From Cladocopium goreaui (Eukaryota > Sar > Dinophyceae > Suessiales > Symbiodiniaceae): a stretch of DNA of 64,000 nt. Both the position numbers and the translations under genes were made by a program. This document shows positions 26,939 to 42,200 of the stretch, piece by piece. The notes beneath the pieces were generated by a model. That model was not told the origin of the DNA. It ran no database searches and was given only the letters and a program-made list of their open reading frames with translations. Each line of letters starts with the position of its first letter. The first letter of the stretch is position 1. The DNA lies in the NCBI GenBank assembly GCA_947184155.2, contig CAMXCT020001858.1, positions 1 through 64,000 on the forward strand, given 5' to 3'.

Positions 26939-29900
26939 CTAACCCCAGGCCCTTGGCCCCACGGGTGCCCCAACTGCTTGTGTTTGCTGCATCTCTAAGT
27001 TTCTCCTGTGCGATCTACGCTGCTCTTTCTTCTTCTTCAGGACCTCGTTGTAGAGTCGATCGCGGTAGTCCTCTGTGGGGTGGACGTTGCGGGTAGACTT
27101 TGTTGACGATCAGACCTATTCGCCACATATGGGTTTTGTTCAAAGGAAACCAGCCCAAAACCATTGGTTTCCCGTTTTTGTTTGGATGATTTTGTGATTC
27201 AAGCCAAGAAACACCCACAGGTCCATCCCATGTTCTTATCTATTGGTGATTATGGTTATACCGTATACCGCTGTATACCCGTAGTTATATATATACATAC
27301 ATATATGGGCACACCCATCATGACATGATACTTCCAACCAGTCGCCTGCACCGTAAGTTTGGTGTTATCATCGATGGGAATTCGAATCGTACCTCAGTCG
27401 CTTCGACAAGATGAAAGGTGGATGGGAGAGCTTCGACAAGATCAACTGGAAAACACCAGTCACTTCCAACAAAAACGAAGGATTTGGGCCCAATCACCAA
27501 CAGAATTTGAGCCATTGTGGCCACCGATTGCAGAACATTTGAAAAAGTCTTCCTCTCTTGGCCGCATTGTCGACCAGCACCACAGTAAATATCGAGGTTT
27601 TGGTGACGAGCTATGACCAGCACCACTTCTATCTGGGCTTCGCACGGTCACAATCGAATTCATCATCCGGGTTATGAAACTGAACAACGTACCTCTCCAA
27701 GCACTGGTGCGGCGGCGCTTAAGCGCTTTCTGACGTCAACGGGAGCTGAAGATTTTTTAGCCTTCCGGCGGGCTGGCGAAAATACCGGGGATGTACAGAC
27801 TATTACGCTAGTGTTAGAAAATAGATTGTTTTCCCCACGAACCATTCGGAATTGACTGATTTTGTTTGGCCCTCTGAATTTGGAGAATTCATCAGCCTGA
27901 ATTGTTTAGCCATTTGGAGGTGTTCGAAAAATGCGGGTCCCCCATTTTTCATCCAAAATTAGACCATTTTAGTATTGAAACCCATGCTTTTGGGGATCCC
28001 ACATTTTAAGAAACCTCCATTTGGGGATGATTCACATTGATTCACCATCTACAGTGACGTCGCTGGCGCACGGATGGCGCAAGGCATCCTTCGCAGTGAT
28101 GCGCTTGTTAGGGTTAAACCTCAGAGTGGCAGAGAATCCACCGCAGATTGGTCTGAAAACGAGGTGCCACCATCTTTTTCCACAAAATTTCCATCGTTCA
28201 TCATTTTCCCACTTCCCTGTTGGGTCATTTTGGGGCATATGGCATACCCTATGTTTGGACCGACCCAGATTTGATTTCCAAAGACCACTGTACAACTATG
28301 TGTGTCCATTGCACTTGCAACCAGATTCTACTGACATTATAATATATATATATTATAATATATATATATATTATATATAATATTATATATAATATTATAT
28401 ATATATCATATTATATATATATAGTTGACTTCCGAAAGGTCTTTTTGTGGGGTCATTGGACTAGCAGACCACGTCTGGAATCTCGCAGTTGCTGGTGGCA
28501 AAGTTGCATTCCGTTGGCGAACACGATTCGACCGATGTGGGCCATGGATGGCCATGGTCAAGTTAGATCGGAAACGAGGTATGGTTATCCCTTTTGCTTC
28601 ACGGAAAGCAAGAATATGAAGCTCCATCTAAGAAGAACAAGGACAAACTGTTGCATCATTGAAACACCGACGTGTTTCAGCCACATTTCAGGCTTAGAGT
28701 TCAAGATGCACCCACCAACAAAAAGAGATCTTCCCCTTCTCTAGGCATCCGTTTTCCCCGCTGCGCATCTGGGCCCCCCGGCTGTAAGCAAAGTCGCAAG
28801 AGATCAAGGGCTTCCACACTTGCTGATGGGAACATCTCGCTCAATGGCCTCCAAGTGAAAACCACAAAATTTTCATGGGCTCAGCTAATCAGTTGATCAT
28901 CATGTTATAAAAATATGTCTTTTAAAAATGTTCTAAAATTGGGGAGCAGATCCCCCATTTTCAGAATCATCTTTGGATCGCACATTGAAGTCATGGTCCG
29001 CTGGATAGCTGCACAGGGATTAAATAGTCAGAGCTTTCGCGATCCACAGAAACTGGGCGACTTAAGAACTGGACTCTCAGTTCATAGGAGGAGGATGATG
29101 ACGATGATGACGATAGTGATGATCCCCAATGTATAAAGTGTGAGTTAATGACCACAAACAAACACTGGTTTAGCAGCCATTGCTCACCTATCTATTGAAG
29201 AGCGGGCTCTCCAAAAATCCAATGCGCCCAACAAGGGTTCAAAATCACCCAAGAATCCCATACGGACATCTATATATGTGCATACTGTATGTACATATGT
29301 ATGATATGTAATGTAATGTAATGTAATGTAATGTAATGTAAATGTAATGTAAATGTAATGTAAATCTAATGTAATGGTAAGGTAAGGTAATGTAATGTAA
29401 TATGTATATATATATATATGCGTGTACTTCTGGCTGAATCAAAATGATTCGGGCCATTTTGGGATAGTTACCCCAATCCATTCACCATCATTTCAATCAC
29501 AAGAACAGTGAAGTCGTTAGAATTCATCCACATACCCTAGGGTAAACTTAACAGTTCGATGTGGAAAATCGATGGTTTCCCTTGGAAAATCATCATTTCT
29601 TCCCATCACATCCCCATGAATTCCGCCCCATTCCTCGGCCGGCTCATGGGTAGAGACTCCAACATCGTGGCCTTGGTCGCAGCGGGTTGCACTCGTGGCC
29701 GTGTGTATGAATTCATATATCATGTATTATGTATGCATATATATATATATCCATCATGTATATACATGTGTATATATATAATGTGTATCATACATATGAT
29801 ATATATATATATATCATATGTAATATGTATAATATATATATATATACATTGGTAAATCATCATATTTCACTAACCTGAATATCAAGGCCATTTGGGGATG

Positions 29901-32105
29901 ATTTCCCTTATTAACCATGATTCCAGTGAGGTCGCGGTGAGGTCGTTATAATTTAACCAGATATATATGTTTTTTTATTTATATTCATATTTATATTCAT
30001 ATTTGTAGTTATATTTATATTTATATTTATATTTATATACTTTTGTTTAATATGTATAACATGTATATGATATATAATACTATATACATGTATATACATA
30101 TACCCTCTGGTAAACTAACATAACTATGGAAAATCACCATTTTCAATAGGAAAATCCACTATAAATGGTGATTTTCCATAGTTATGTCAAATTACCAGAG
30201 GGTATATATATATATACATATGTGTCTGCGTCATCATGTGTCATCTCGTTGGGATCTCCCGGCCGCAAAGGGCGACTTGATGGCGTCCACGTCTTCGCTA
30301 CTGGGACGTCCAGTCACCTGCGTCAACGCGGTGAGCGACGCGGTGAGTGGGGAAGTGGTTGGTTTTACCATGAAAAATGGTGGTTTTACCATGAAAAATG
30401 GTGATTTTACCATGAAAAATGGTGATTTTACCATGAAAAATGGTGGTTTTACCATTTTTTTAAAGGGTTAAACCAGTGAATATATTGTCATACAAGTAAT
30501 ATATGATTGATTTAATGAGGATATTATCGAATGTAATGGGATATGGCGAGCACAAAAGAACCACCAACCAGTTTATGATGATCTAATGAGAGATAGTCTA
30601 TGTATTGCATGTATATATATATATGTATACATATGAATAAGCATTTGGTGTCTGGGTTTGTGCAAAATTGTATGTTTACTCACACGTAATGGCCATTTAA
30701 TGGGAACATAATGATAACTCTACGTTCTCCTATTTTCAGACAAACCCATTTTGTCAGCAGATCCCTTTGAGATGCTCGATGTGTTCAGCTCCCCAAAATC
30801 CCAAGCTTCGGGTCCCTGTTTTGCAAGGCTTGGGCAGTTGTTCAGCAAATGCTTAACCTGACTAGGTTGTTGTTGTTCATGCTGACTCGATGCAAGTAGC
30901 CCAAAACCTCAAAACCTGTTCATTTCGGAGATTTGACAAAGATGTTTCAGACATTCCCAATGATCATTTACCCAACCATCATGATTTTCGTTGCAGTACA
31001 TCCCAGTACATCCCATCACTGTTCTTGGTGAAAAACCACCATGTTAGCTTGTGAAATGCCCAAAAAACGTGGCCTCCATGATGCGATCCAGCTGATTCAT
31101 CGTGGAGGTTCCTGGCGTCTAAGAGATGTGGGCTGTAGAGATACAGTATTTGTAGAAAAAAAAAATACTGTAGATGCAGATATTTCTACATTCTGTGTAT
31201 ATCAAATTATCTATATATCTAAATCTAAATCTAGATCTATATATCTATATCTCTATGTCTCTATCTCTCTATCTCTCTATCCCTCTATCCATCTATCCAT
31301 CCATCCATCCATCTATCTATTAATCTTATCTTATCTATCTATTAATCTAATCTTACCTTGACTTATCTTGATCTATCTAATCTATCCAATCTATCTTATC
31401 TATCTGATCTATCTGATCTATCTGATCTTTCTGCTCTATCTGATCTATCTGACCTATCTATCTATCTATCTATCTAATCTAATCTAATCTAATTGAATCT
31501 AATATATCTAATCTATCTAATCTATCTAATGTATCTAATCTATATAATCTGTCTAATCCATCTAAACTATCTAATCTATCTAATCCATCTAATCTATCTA
31601 ATCTATCTAATTTAATCTATCCAATCAAGCTAATCTATCTATCTATCTATCTATCCATCCATCCATCCATCCATCCATCCACCTATCTATCTATACAATC
31701 TAATCTGATCTGATCTGATCTAATCTGTCTACCTTATTTCTCATATCTTATCCTATCTTATCTACTCTACTCTAACCTAATCTATCTATCCATCTATCCA
31801 TCTATCCGTCAATCTGTCAATCTGTCAATCTGTCTATCCGTGTATCTGTCTATCTCTCTATCTGTCTGCCTGCCTGTCTGTCTGTCTGTCTATCTGTCTA
31901 TCTATCTATCTATCTATCGATCTATCTATCTATTCTAATCTAATCTAATCTAATCTCATCTATCTAATCTAGTCTAATCTAATCTAATCTAAGCTAAGCT
32001 AAGCTAATCTATCTATCTATCTGTCTATCTATCTATCTATCTGTCTATCTATCTAATCTAATCTAATCTAATCTAATCCAATCTAATCCAATCCTATCTA
32101 TATAT

Positions 32106-32140
<35 letters not shown>

Positions 32141-33201
32141 GTCTATCTAGTCTATCTAGTCTATCTAGTCTATCTAGTCTATCTAGTCTATCTAGTCTAT
32201 CTAGTCTATCTGTCTAATCATATACTTATATAATCATATAATTGTATAGTTATATAATTATGTAATTATAATTATATATATATCGTATATCACAAATATC
32301 ATATATATGTATGTATATACTGTCTATATATATATACATATGTTTATATGTAATTTTATGTAATTGCAGAGAAAGAGAGAGAGAGAGAGGGAGAGTGCAC
32401 AATGCCAAACAAGGCCAACACCGCTTCCGTTTCCGCCTGGAAAGATGGGTTTGCCCGAAAGGAGCTCGCCCAGGATGCATCCGACACTCCAAAGATCCAC
32501 GCCCTCGGCAAGTTGTACGGAATCCAAACACAATTGGTTACCCTCTGATAAAAACTAAGGTAGCTATTGAAAATGGCCATTTATAGTTGATTTATCCATT
32601 AAAAATGGTGATTTTCCATCATTATGTTAGTTTACCAGAGGGTAATCTAAATCCCTATGAAGATGGATTGAGGATCAATCCCCAATTTTTCAACGTTGCA
32701 CGGAATCCAAAACATGTCTGATTGGCGGTTTCAACCACCAACCAGTTATGGATGGTCAACTTTCGAATTCGGTACTTTGGATATGGCAACTTTAGGGGAA
32801 GGATCTTACCATTCACAAGCCATTCTTGTCCAATGCCAGCAATTATCTATCATTAACTATCCACCGTTACCAATGGCTCAGCGGTATATGACTTGTCCAA
32901 ACATGGCGGGGATCTTTGGAGGATACAACCAGTCTACCTTTCATCCTGATGACTTTTATCAATGGATTGGTTTAAGGAAAAATCCCAGGAACTCCCACAT
33001 TTCATGGGAAAATCCATGGTTCCTGTGGATTTTCCCTAAGCCCATAGAAATCTGGGTGTTTTTTTCAGCCATTCATATGCCCTGGAAGAAGTGCTGGGTT
33101 GGTTGGTTGAATCCCCATTTCCACCCTGGCCCATGCTCCAAAAGGTGACGGAAGCCTTCATGTAAGACGTGGAGCCCAACAAGATCTCGGGGGCTCGGTA
33201 C
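26939..33201 (-). CDS. MAP kinase, C-terminal block (exons 10-19)
   Basis: Exon 10 (33201-33156) restarts the kinase exactly after the TDY exon, with [15 protein letters not shown]. Exon 11 gives [19 protein letters not shown], exon 12 the small [12 protein letters not shown], exon 13 [18 protein letters not shown], exon 14 [12 protein letters not shown] and exon 15 [18 protein letters not shown]. Exon 16 gives [16 protein letters not shown], exon 17 [15 protein letters not shown] and exon 18 [15 protein letters not shown]. Exon 19 gives [19 protein letters not shown] and runs to a TAG at 26939-26941. The order is that of the kinase C-lobe followed by the conserved post-kinase segment of ERK7 proteins. 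Exon 19 may instead be spliced before the TAG. Confidence 0.88.
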
Positions 33202-36200
33202 CTGGCGGTTGGAAATGGAATGGCTATTGTAATTACCAGGAAAAAACATGTTATCAACTAAGAATAGCCAACCAAGCTTGCACCCAAGTATTGAGACTCG
33301 TCCACATTGAGAAGGCCAACTCGCTGAGGGCCTATTTACACCTATACATATGAGTACTACAGTAAATAGTACATCATTTTTGGAATGTCGGGGATGTGTT
33401 CCGGGCGTGTCTGCAACGTCTCCATCCGTCCTTTTCCGTCACAAACCATGCGCTGCGGCCACTCTTTGGTGACACTGCCACAGGTTCCGCCGCATAGATG
33501 TTGCAGCGCTTTTTGTTCCATGAAGAAACTGTTGTAGACCAGCAAACAAAGCGAAACAAAACAAATCAATAATACGGTGATATCTTGACTAAAATGAGGC
33601 GCCACTGCAAGATATCTTCACGATGTTTCTGAATCTACATCTTCAAAGTGAAAAGATCAGCAAAAATAGCTAAACAGTATTGTGGCTTGTTGTCCCCCAA
33701 GTTTTGAGATTTTCCCAGGATGCTGGTCCTATGGTCAAGCTCACACCGCTTTCTCTGCATGACACTCAGGGCAGAGGTTATAACCTTGGCGCTTCCAGTT
33801 GTCCCATCTCTGGCCCCGTTCTCTGTTTGGGATGCCACACTATCAGTCACTATCAATAATAGCTATGCTGGCTATGCTTCAGTAATCAAACATAGCAATG
33901 GAAACAAATCACCCATCGAGTTCGATTGATCCTCCCAGCGCACTAAACCTCCATGACTCGTTGGGAGATTGGAATGATGCTTGCGGTGCTGCTCTCGGAC
34001 ACCCGAGGGTAAAATTTGGGATGATCCTTCAAGACGCATCTCTCAATGAGTTCTAAAAACATCTTCGAACTATGACTGAACCAATGGCCATGAACCAATG
34101 GGCTGATTCTCCCATGATGGGATACCATGGTTTATCAACGCACGTATCCGATCACCAATATACATTGGGATGTCAGTCGCCCACTTTGGAACTTTCCATT
34201 GATCCACCTTCGGGGGAGCCCCAATCTGGAACAATTTCGCCTGGACTTATGATATGTATGATATTTATAAACTATATACTATGTATCTATGTATCTATGT
34301 ATCTATGTATCTATGTATCTATGTATCTATGTATCTATGTATCTATGTATCTATGTATGTATGTATGTATGTATGTCTGTATTAATGTAATGTAATGTAA
34401 TGCAATGTAATGTAATGTAATGTATGTATGTAATGTATGTATGTATGTAATGTAATGTAATGTAATGTATTGTAATGTAATGTAATGTAATGTAATGTAA
34501 ATGGTATGGTATGTATGTATGTATGTATATATACATATATATATACGTATATATATATATATATACGTATATATATATATAGAGATCTCCAAGTTGACCA
34601 TGAAAAGAAATACAAGACTACACCTCAAGTCTCCACTTCACGCCAAAGGTACCACACAGCCCACACCACCAGATGTTTTCTCCTCTCATGCGGGCTGAAG
34701 CATTGTCCAGGCCAACATAGATTAAATTGTGTCTACAAAAGGGATCGAACCTGCTCTCCAAAAATGGCAACCTAATAGGAAATTGACAATAAACCATTGG
34801 ATTTAAGGCTACCTTATTTTCAGACAAAGGCTATAAAATGGCTAGAGAACTAAACCACAACAGTGATTGTGGGATAGTTCAACCAACAACAGATTGGATA
34901 AAGCAAATAAAAATGGTAAAGCCACCCAACATGATAAAGTGGTGGAAAAAAGTGCGGACACCACGTCTGTGCAGCAGACGACGCACAGAATTGATGTCTA
35001 TAATCAAGCAAGAATGGAAATGAAACACATATAGAGTCAATTGTCGCATTGTGGATTCGCCAGATGTAAGCCACAGCTAACTTTGGATATTCGCGAAATC
35101 GTTGTTCCGCGTCCTGAGATTCGATTTCAACTAGCCATCGCGGTCACAGAAAACACATCACAACGGCGCCTGTGGAAATTTCTTTGCCACAGCGGTCACA
35201 GTCCATGTCATATGAAGCTCCTTCCGAACCTTGCCATGTCACATGGGGGTGAAATTAGTGTTGGTAGGCCAAGTCAACAGCAACCTTCGGACACTTTGCA
35301 AGGTTGTGAATGGCCGCATGGTGTTTGCAATGATTGGTTGTTCCTTATCACCTTCAATCCATAGCCCCCCCGTTACTCGGCCTAGTATCTCTACTGAGTT
35401 GATCTTAATGGGTGACATGCCACTTCAATGGGGGTAAACACATTGAATTTGCAATTGCCGATGATTTTCCCTGCCATTTTGTGGGCAAATCGTTTCCAGG
35501 GCAAGGGAAGCCAAGCGAATATTTCACCACTATCAAGTATGTAACCCAAAAAAAGATCACCATTTTGAGATCCAAAGCCTTTTGAACAGCCATCAACGAC
35601 CGATGAAAAAACATCACCCATTAGGGCCCTCTGTTTGGCCGTAGGACGTAAGGCGTGCTGTTTGGGGCAGTACACCACCACCTGGCATCACAACGGGGCT
35701 CCTTGATGCACATGATTCCACCGTATTTTTCTCCAAACATGAAGAAAATGGCAAATCCTCCCATGTTTCCACTGCTTCATCATCATTTGTCCTATAAATG
35801 GCTTTTAAAATTGGGGAGGTTCAGTCAGTTTCCTCACATTTTCAGACATTGGTCTCTCCAAATCGGCACCTCTTCAGACTCCTTCTTTTCGACGATCGGC
35901 GCAGGGGCTGGCCCTGCAAACGTGGCAGGACCATGGTGCTGAATCAGTTGACTTTGGTGTTGAAAACTGAAAATTCCCAGGATTTTAGTCATCCGATTCT
36001 CGATCAAATTGAGGCATCTCCATGAACTCAATGGCAAGTATAGAATGAGTCCCGCAAAAGATCGTTTACCATCTTACATACGCCAATTGAAGATGGTAGA
36101 AGGCGAGCAAGATGATGCTCCCTAGTATCATTGCCACCTGGCAATCTTGAATACAATACATATACATATACCATTATATCATATTTATATTATATATATA

Positions 36201-39200
36201 TATAACTACATAAATCATATCATGTATAGAAGTATCTATGATTTCTATATATATATGTATCATATATATATAGTACTGTACCTGGTCCATGCCTCAGAGG
36301 TTGAACCCTTCCCCGAGTTGTGGCCTGGCGACTCTGACCTGCCATTCCAAGATGACATTTTTTTTCGGGAAAATCATAGATATAAAACTGTAGAAATGGG
36401 AGAATCAATCGGGAATATATCATATATATATCATATATCCTATTAGGGGATCATAAAATCGGGATATCCTATTAGGGGATCATAAAATCGGGATACTATT
36501 CCCAGCATCATTCCCACGAAATGGGACAATTGACCTTAATTAACAGTATATAACTTACAACGACCAACCATGTTTGATGGTTGCCTTCTGGTAATCAGCC
36601 CGCGTGGCTGGTTGGAAAATCCCCCAACGAGTCATGGAGGTTTACAGCTCGGAAATTCATCGATAAAAAGTCGGCATTCTCCGGCTTGCCACATTTGACT
36701 CGGGAGGGCAACATGGGGATTTAATGGGATACGACTAACAATCTGATGAATATGGAATATAGGTTTGGGTTGAAAATGGAGGATTTAAATGATTTAACCC
36801 CAAGAGCTGGCAAATCAGATAGGACAAATGATGATTCACCGATTTTGGAGGACCGTATTTTTCATCTGAAGACGGACTGCCGCGGGAATGATGACTGGAT
36901 ATGACTGGGTGGTGGGTTGGAATTGAAATGATTTGGAAATTTAAGCAATTCCAATCCTTTCAAATATGATGGTGGGTTGTAACATTACCAAATACCCTCT
37001 GGTAAACAAACAGTTCATTTACCCATTAAACATGGTGATTTTTCATCGTTTTTTGTATGTTTACCAGAGGGTAATAATGTTTGATATGATTTTTCCAGGT
37101 ATAAACTGTATAAACCCCCATTTTCTGGGATTTTCCAGCCACGTTTGATGGTGGCTTGTAACATGACCAGATCATGTTGGTTGGAATTGGAGCTCACCAC
37201 ACGACTTGGTCACTTTCGGGCTGAATTTTCGGCAGCTGAAAAAAGGGCCCCGTCCCCGGCTGGTTTTCCCTGAAGAACCATGAAGTGATGGTTAATCATC
37301 CCACTAATATTCCCATTATGTATATATATAATATAATATATATATATATATGTATGTTGTTATATCCCCTAGCATATCCCCTAGATTTTTTTGGGTGATT
37401 GTTGGAGAACATCCTGACTATTCATCCCCTTCGCCTCAAAGGTTCGCTGCGCTTGTTCTTCCACCGGAAGCCACCCACTTCGCTGGTTGCCACCGGGGTA
37501 TCCAACCGCTCCTGTGCCCCAGGAAATTTCAGTGTAGCAATGAACACTGGGAGCCCAATCTTTTCAGCCATCTTGAACCTTTGTGGTGGAATCCAGCCTT
37601 GAAACAGTTCTTGCAAACTGCAACTGAAACTCCAAAAATCAAAACTTTTTTTCACAACCTGTTGCTTGATGATTTGATCGGGATTATACTATGATTATCA
37701 TTATCCACCAACTGGGAATCCTGTTCTCATCCAACCACGATTTCAAAAAAAGCTCTTTCCACTTTCGGAGCCCGTCCCAACTCCTCCTGCTCCCTTTCCC
37801 CCAGCAGAAAGCCAGGTTTTAGGCCTGGTGTCATGATTTTCATGGCTGGGAAATCTCTGCCCCAATGGAGGTTTGACTATCTGAGAGCAATGTTAGCAAT
37901 ACAATGCTCGTTGATGTGGATAGTGGAAAACCATGATTCTAAATCTATTTGGATGAGGAGAAAGAGAATTACATCCCCTATGTTTGACACTACCAGAGGG
38001 TGAAGGCAAGTTTGCTCCCTTTCGCGTTAAATCCGAAGCTAGTTCTACGTGGTTGGAACCCAGTATCTACCAATTCATATCTGAGGTTTATGGTCATGAC
38101 CCAAATGGTTTTCCAGCATCATATCCCCCGTCAATAAGGTCAAGATGTTTCAATGAACCATTCATTCCCAGTCGGTTTATTGTATTAATTTAGTGCTTTC
38201 TTATGTCATGGGGGATCCCCGGTCGTCCCTGTTTGATTGTTTCAATACTAAGTCATGGTCATCCATGACGACTGGATGATGCAAGGGGGCAGCCCCATGA
38301 CTTAGGAAACCTCCATATATTGGATATAATATAGATGATTATATATGATTGATAGGTATATAAATTATAGTATGATAAAATAACATTATCTATCTAAATA
38401 TATATATATATGTGATAATATAGAAACCTCCATAGTGATAGTATAAAAAAACACATTGGTTCACCAACAGACCCCAATGATGGCGGGGTCACCACCCCCT
38501 CGGCCTCCGGTGCCCGGCAGTTCTTCGGCTGCGACCTCGGATTCTTCGGCATCCATTCACTTTCTTGTTATTGTTCCTTCCATGAAAAGAAACAACTATA
38601 GAAACTGGCAATAAACTATATATATATACATACATGTATATATATATATATATACATATACACATATATATATATACATATATATGTATATATATATATG
38701 CATATACATATATATATATATAAACTATACATATATATATATATAAACTATACATATATATATATATATACGGTCCCGTGTCTCGTGTTCACGGCCCCCC
38801 CTCCTCCCCCCCTATTGGTATGCGGGGTTACCCCCCCCACATCCACAGGGGGGGAGGGATACATAGACATATGCACACAGCCATACATATACATACTGTG
38901 TAGATTTGCACATACACATCCTACATACGTATCCATCACCCTCTCGGCGGGCAGGGGTGACCACCAAACGCTGGATGTTCTTTAGTTTTTGGGGATCCCC
39001 AAGTCACCATGGTTGTTTGAGTACTAAAAGGGTCATCCATGACTTGGATGTTAGATGGGTACCCCCATTTTAGGAAACCTCCATACTGGAACCGGCATTT
39101 ACTAGTTAACCATACACTGTTGATGGTCACATAATTATATTTTGGAACGGATTGTTGAAGTCGTTGATTGTTGAGGTTGTTGATTAGTATTTCTTTCAGC

Positions 39201-42200
39201 ATTCGGATGAAAATCCAACAAAACAAAATCCAAGTTCAATACCTTGCTTCTGTCACAAGCATTCAGTGATATTCATATCCATATCCATGTTTGGTCATTT
39301 CAGTGGTTATTTCTGGGCATTTCAACACTTGCTTCATGGTCATTTCTATCGGAAACCGGGTGTAGCTACCTGCTACGGAGCCACACCTTGCTTTCGCCGT
39401 GGGTTCGGTGACCGATGATTTCACAGAACAGGTTTCCCAGTGGATTATGATCCATGGATAGCCTAAAGCCCGAACTATGGTGAGTCTAAATCCCAGTTTT
39501 CCGAGTGGATTATTGGTTAAAACCAATAATATAACGGTTAGTCTAAACCCCGAACTCGTCAACAGAGGTAGATCGCAGCCACTGGAGGCCCACACCACCT
39601 TGATCGCTTCCTCCTCATAGGAAAAGACCCTGGACGCCATGGCGAAACATGATGCCACGGGAGCCACAAAGTGTTTCTTGCAAGATACGTGAGGTTTTTT
39701 TTCAGTGGCTATGTGGATATTTTTCACCACTTACAAATCATTACCCTCTGGTAAACAGCCACATAGCTATTGAAAATGGCCATTTATAGTGTATTTTCCC
39801 ATTAAAAATGGTGATTTTCAATAGCTATGTTAGTTTACCAGAGGGTAACATCCAAGTTTGGAGGTGAGCCATAGACATTGAGAGATTTGTAAGTCCTAAA
39901 GCAACATGAAATCACGTGCGACACAAAGATATCTCGATCTGGGTTGGAAAAACCCAGCTGGCCAGTTGTCACATCCTCTTGTAAAAAGTGGTGTCAATAT
40001 ATTCTGAAATATCTGGAAGTCTATAATCATATACACGATACTATGTAATATGTAATATAGAACACATCATGTATAACATGATGCTTCATATATCATGTGT
40101 AATATACACATATATTCAACTATTTGCTATACTTCTATGTAGTTGTCCATTGTTTATCCCATTTTCTCGGCCGAAATGGGTCGATCGAAACCCCGCCAGT
40201 CACCGCCAGTCGCAGGGCCCCGGCTGCTGGGGTTTCAGGGCTTGCCGTGAAAATGCGCCGTGTCTCTGTGGCTTTGAAGGCCTTGCAAAAATGTCGACAT
40301 GGATCGAAATTGGGGCTCTCACATACAAATATTTACACAAAGACATCAACATTTATATATAATATATACATAGAGAGAGAGAGACGGACATATGCATATG
40401 TATATAATATATGTATATACACACATATGTGTGTATATATACATACATGTCCATACATATATATATATATACATATATTATATATATAGATATAGATACG
40501 TGTATAGAGATAAATATGATGTATCATAAAACATGTGTAAGTGTATGTGTATATATATATACATACATGCATACATTCCGGACGTGCTCTTCCTGCGTGA
40601 TAAACAAACATTGCGTACGTTTCGCTTTGGAGTTGGCCTCTCTTCTTCAGGCGGCTGATTCTCACATGCCTTGCAGCTGATGATAGTGAAGGTGTTCATG
40701 GGGGAACAAGCCAAGACATACGGCGAAGAAACGAGTAAGTAGTGGGGGAGTAAGTGTATCATGAATCCAGACAAGTGGTTTTTTGTATACCCCAGTTTCT
40801 GAGCAAAATCGTCAACCTAGGTCAATTGGAAGCGACATGCACAGCTAGAATGGATTATCCCATTATCCCATCAAATCATCTCCATCATGTCCATTCTTAT
40901 ATCATTTCCATCAATCCGAATCAATCCCCCACTATCCCATTCATATCCCATTTTGATATGTCATGAATCCCAGAAAAAAAACAGGAATACCCCATGAATC
41001 TCCCATCCATCAATTCCATCAATTCCATCAATTCCATCCAAAAATCACCAGATTTTTCCATTCTTCCCCAGCCAGCTAGTCATCACCAGTCATCCCAGTC
41101 TTCCCATGGTTTTCCTGAAAAATTCCCCATGGGTTTTCCCATGGTTTCCCATGGGTTTTCCCATCGCCTCCTCCGCCTCCTCGCGTGTCTCGCGTGTCTC
41201 GCGTTCGCGCTGCCGCAGCAAGGCCTTCAGGGTGGCCTCTGCAAAGCTGCGCAGCCCGCATCGCTGCAGGCCTTGGTTGAAGCATGGTGAAAACCATGGG
41301 AAACTCCGGGAAAAATGGTGGGTTTTACCCCAAAAAAAGGAAGAATCATCATCCGGAACATGTTCAACATGGGGAGTTATAACAGTTATAACCTCCATGA
41401 AGATGTTTTTGTTTTAGAAAAGATTGGAATGATCGTGACCGATCCGAGAAAAACACTTGTGTTTTACTCATCAACAAGAATCAAATGCTGGAAAAATGGG
41501 GATCATGGGCGACTTCGTGGATATTGGGGAAGATGAGCAATGAAGAACAGAGATAATGAGATAATCAAAACGGGGATACAACCCTCCTATCACGCAAGCT
41601 GGGAGAATTAAGCAGCCAAACTAGGGGCTTCAATTGAGTACTTCTCGAATGGCTGTTTCTATATTCAATCAAAAAATCCCTTTCTTTAGCAAACTGCACT
41701 GCATGGACTGTAATACTCGTAGGGAGTGCACATGGCTACTAGTTGTGACGTTCAACAACTTCCAAATTGTCATAATCTTCATGGAGCATCGCACTATCCA
41801 CTTTTAAGGATCATTATCTGTGCAGTCCGAGCCCTTTTTTCCATCAGGTGCTGGCTGTTTTGGCCGCTGAACAAATGTTACGCAACACGGCCTCAAATCA
41901 GTGGCTTCTCAAAGCTAAATAGCATTTCCCAGCTCATGGATTCTGAGAACCTCCTATATAAATCTATATAGTGGATAGTATAGAACCCCATATCATCAAT
42001 CAAGAGGGAGTTGTATAGCAGCCACTGATATTCACAATCATCTCGCGACAACCATAGCAACCATTGGAAGGAAGGGTTTGTCCAGCCAGAAAATCTTGGG
42101 CCTTCTAGGACCACACTGAGCCAGGCGATGGAACTATCCATGTGATAAACGTTGGAAGCTACCAGTGAGGCGCCAGAAGTGAAACGGAAACTTCTTGAGG

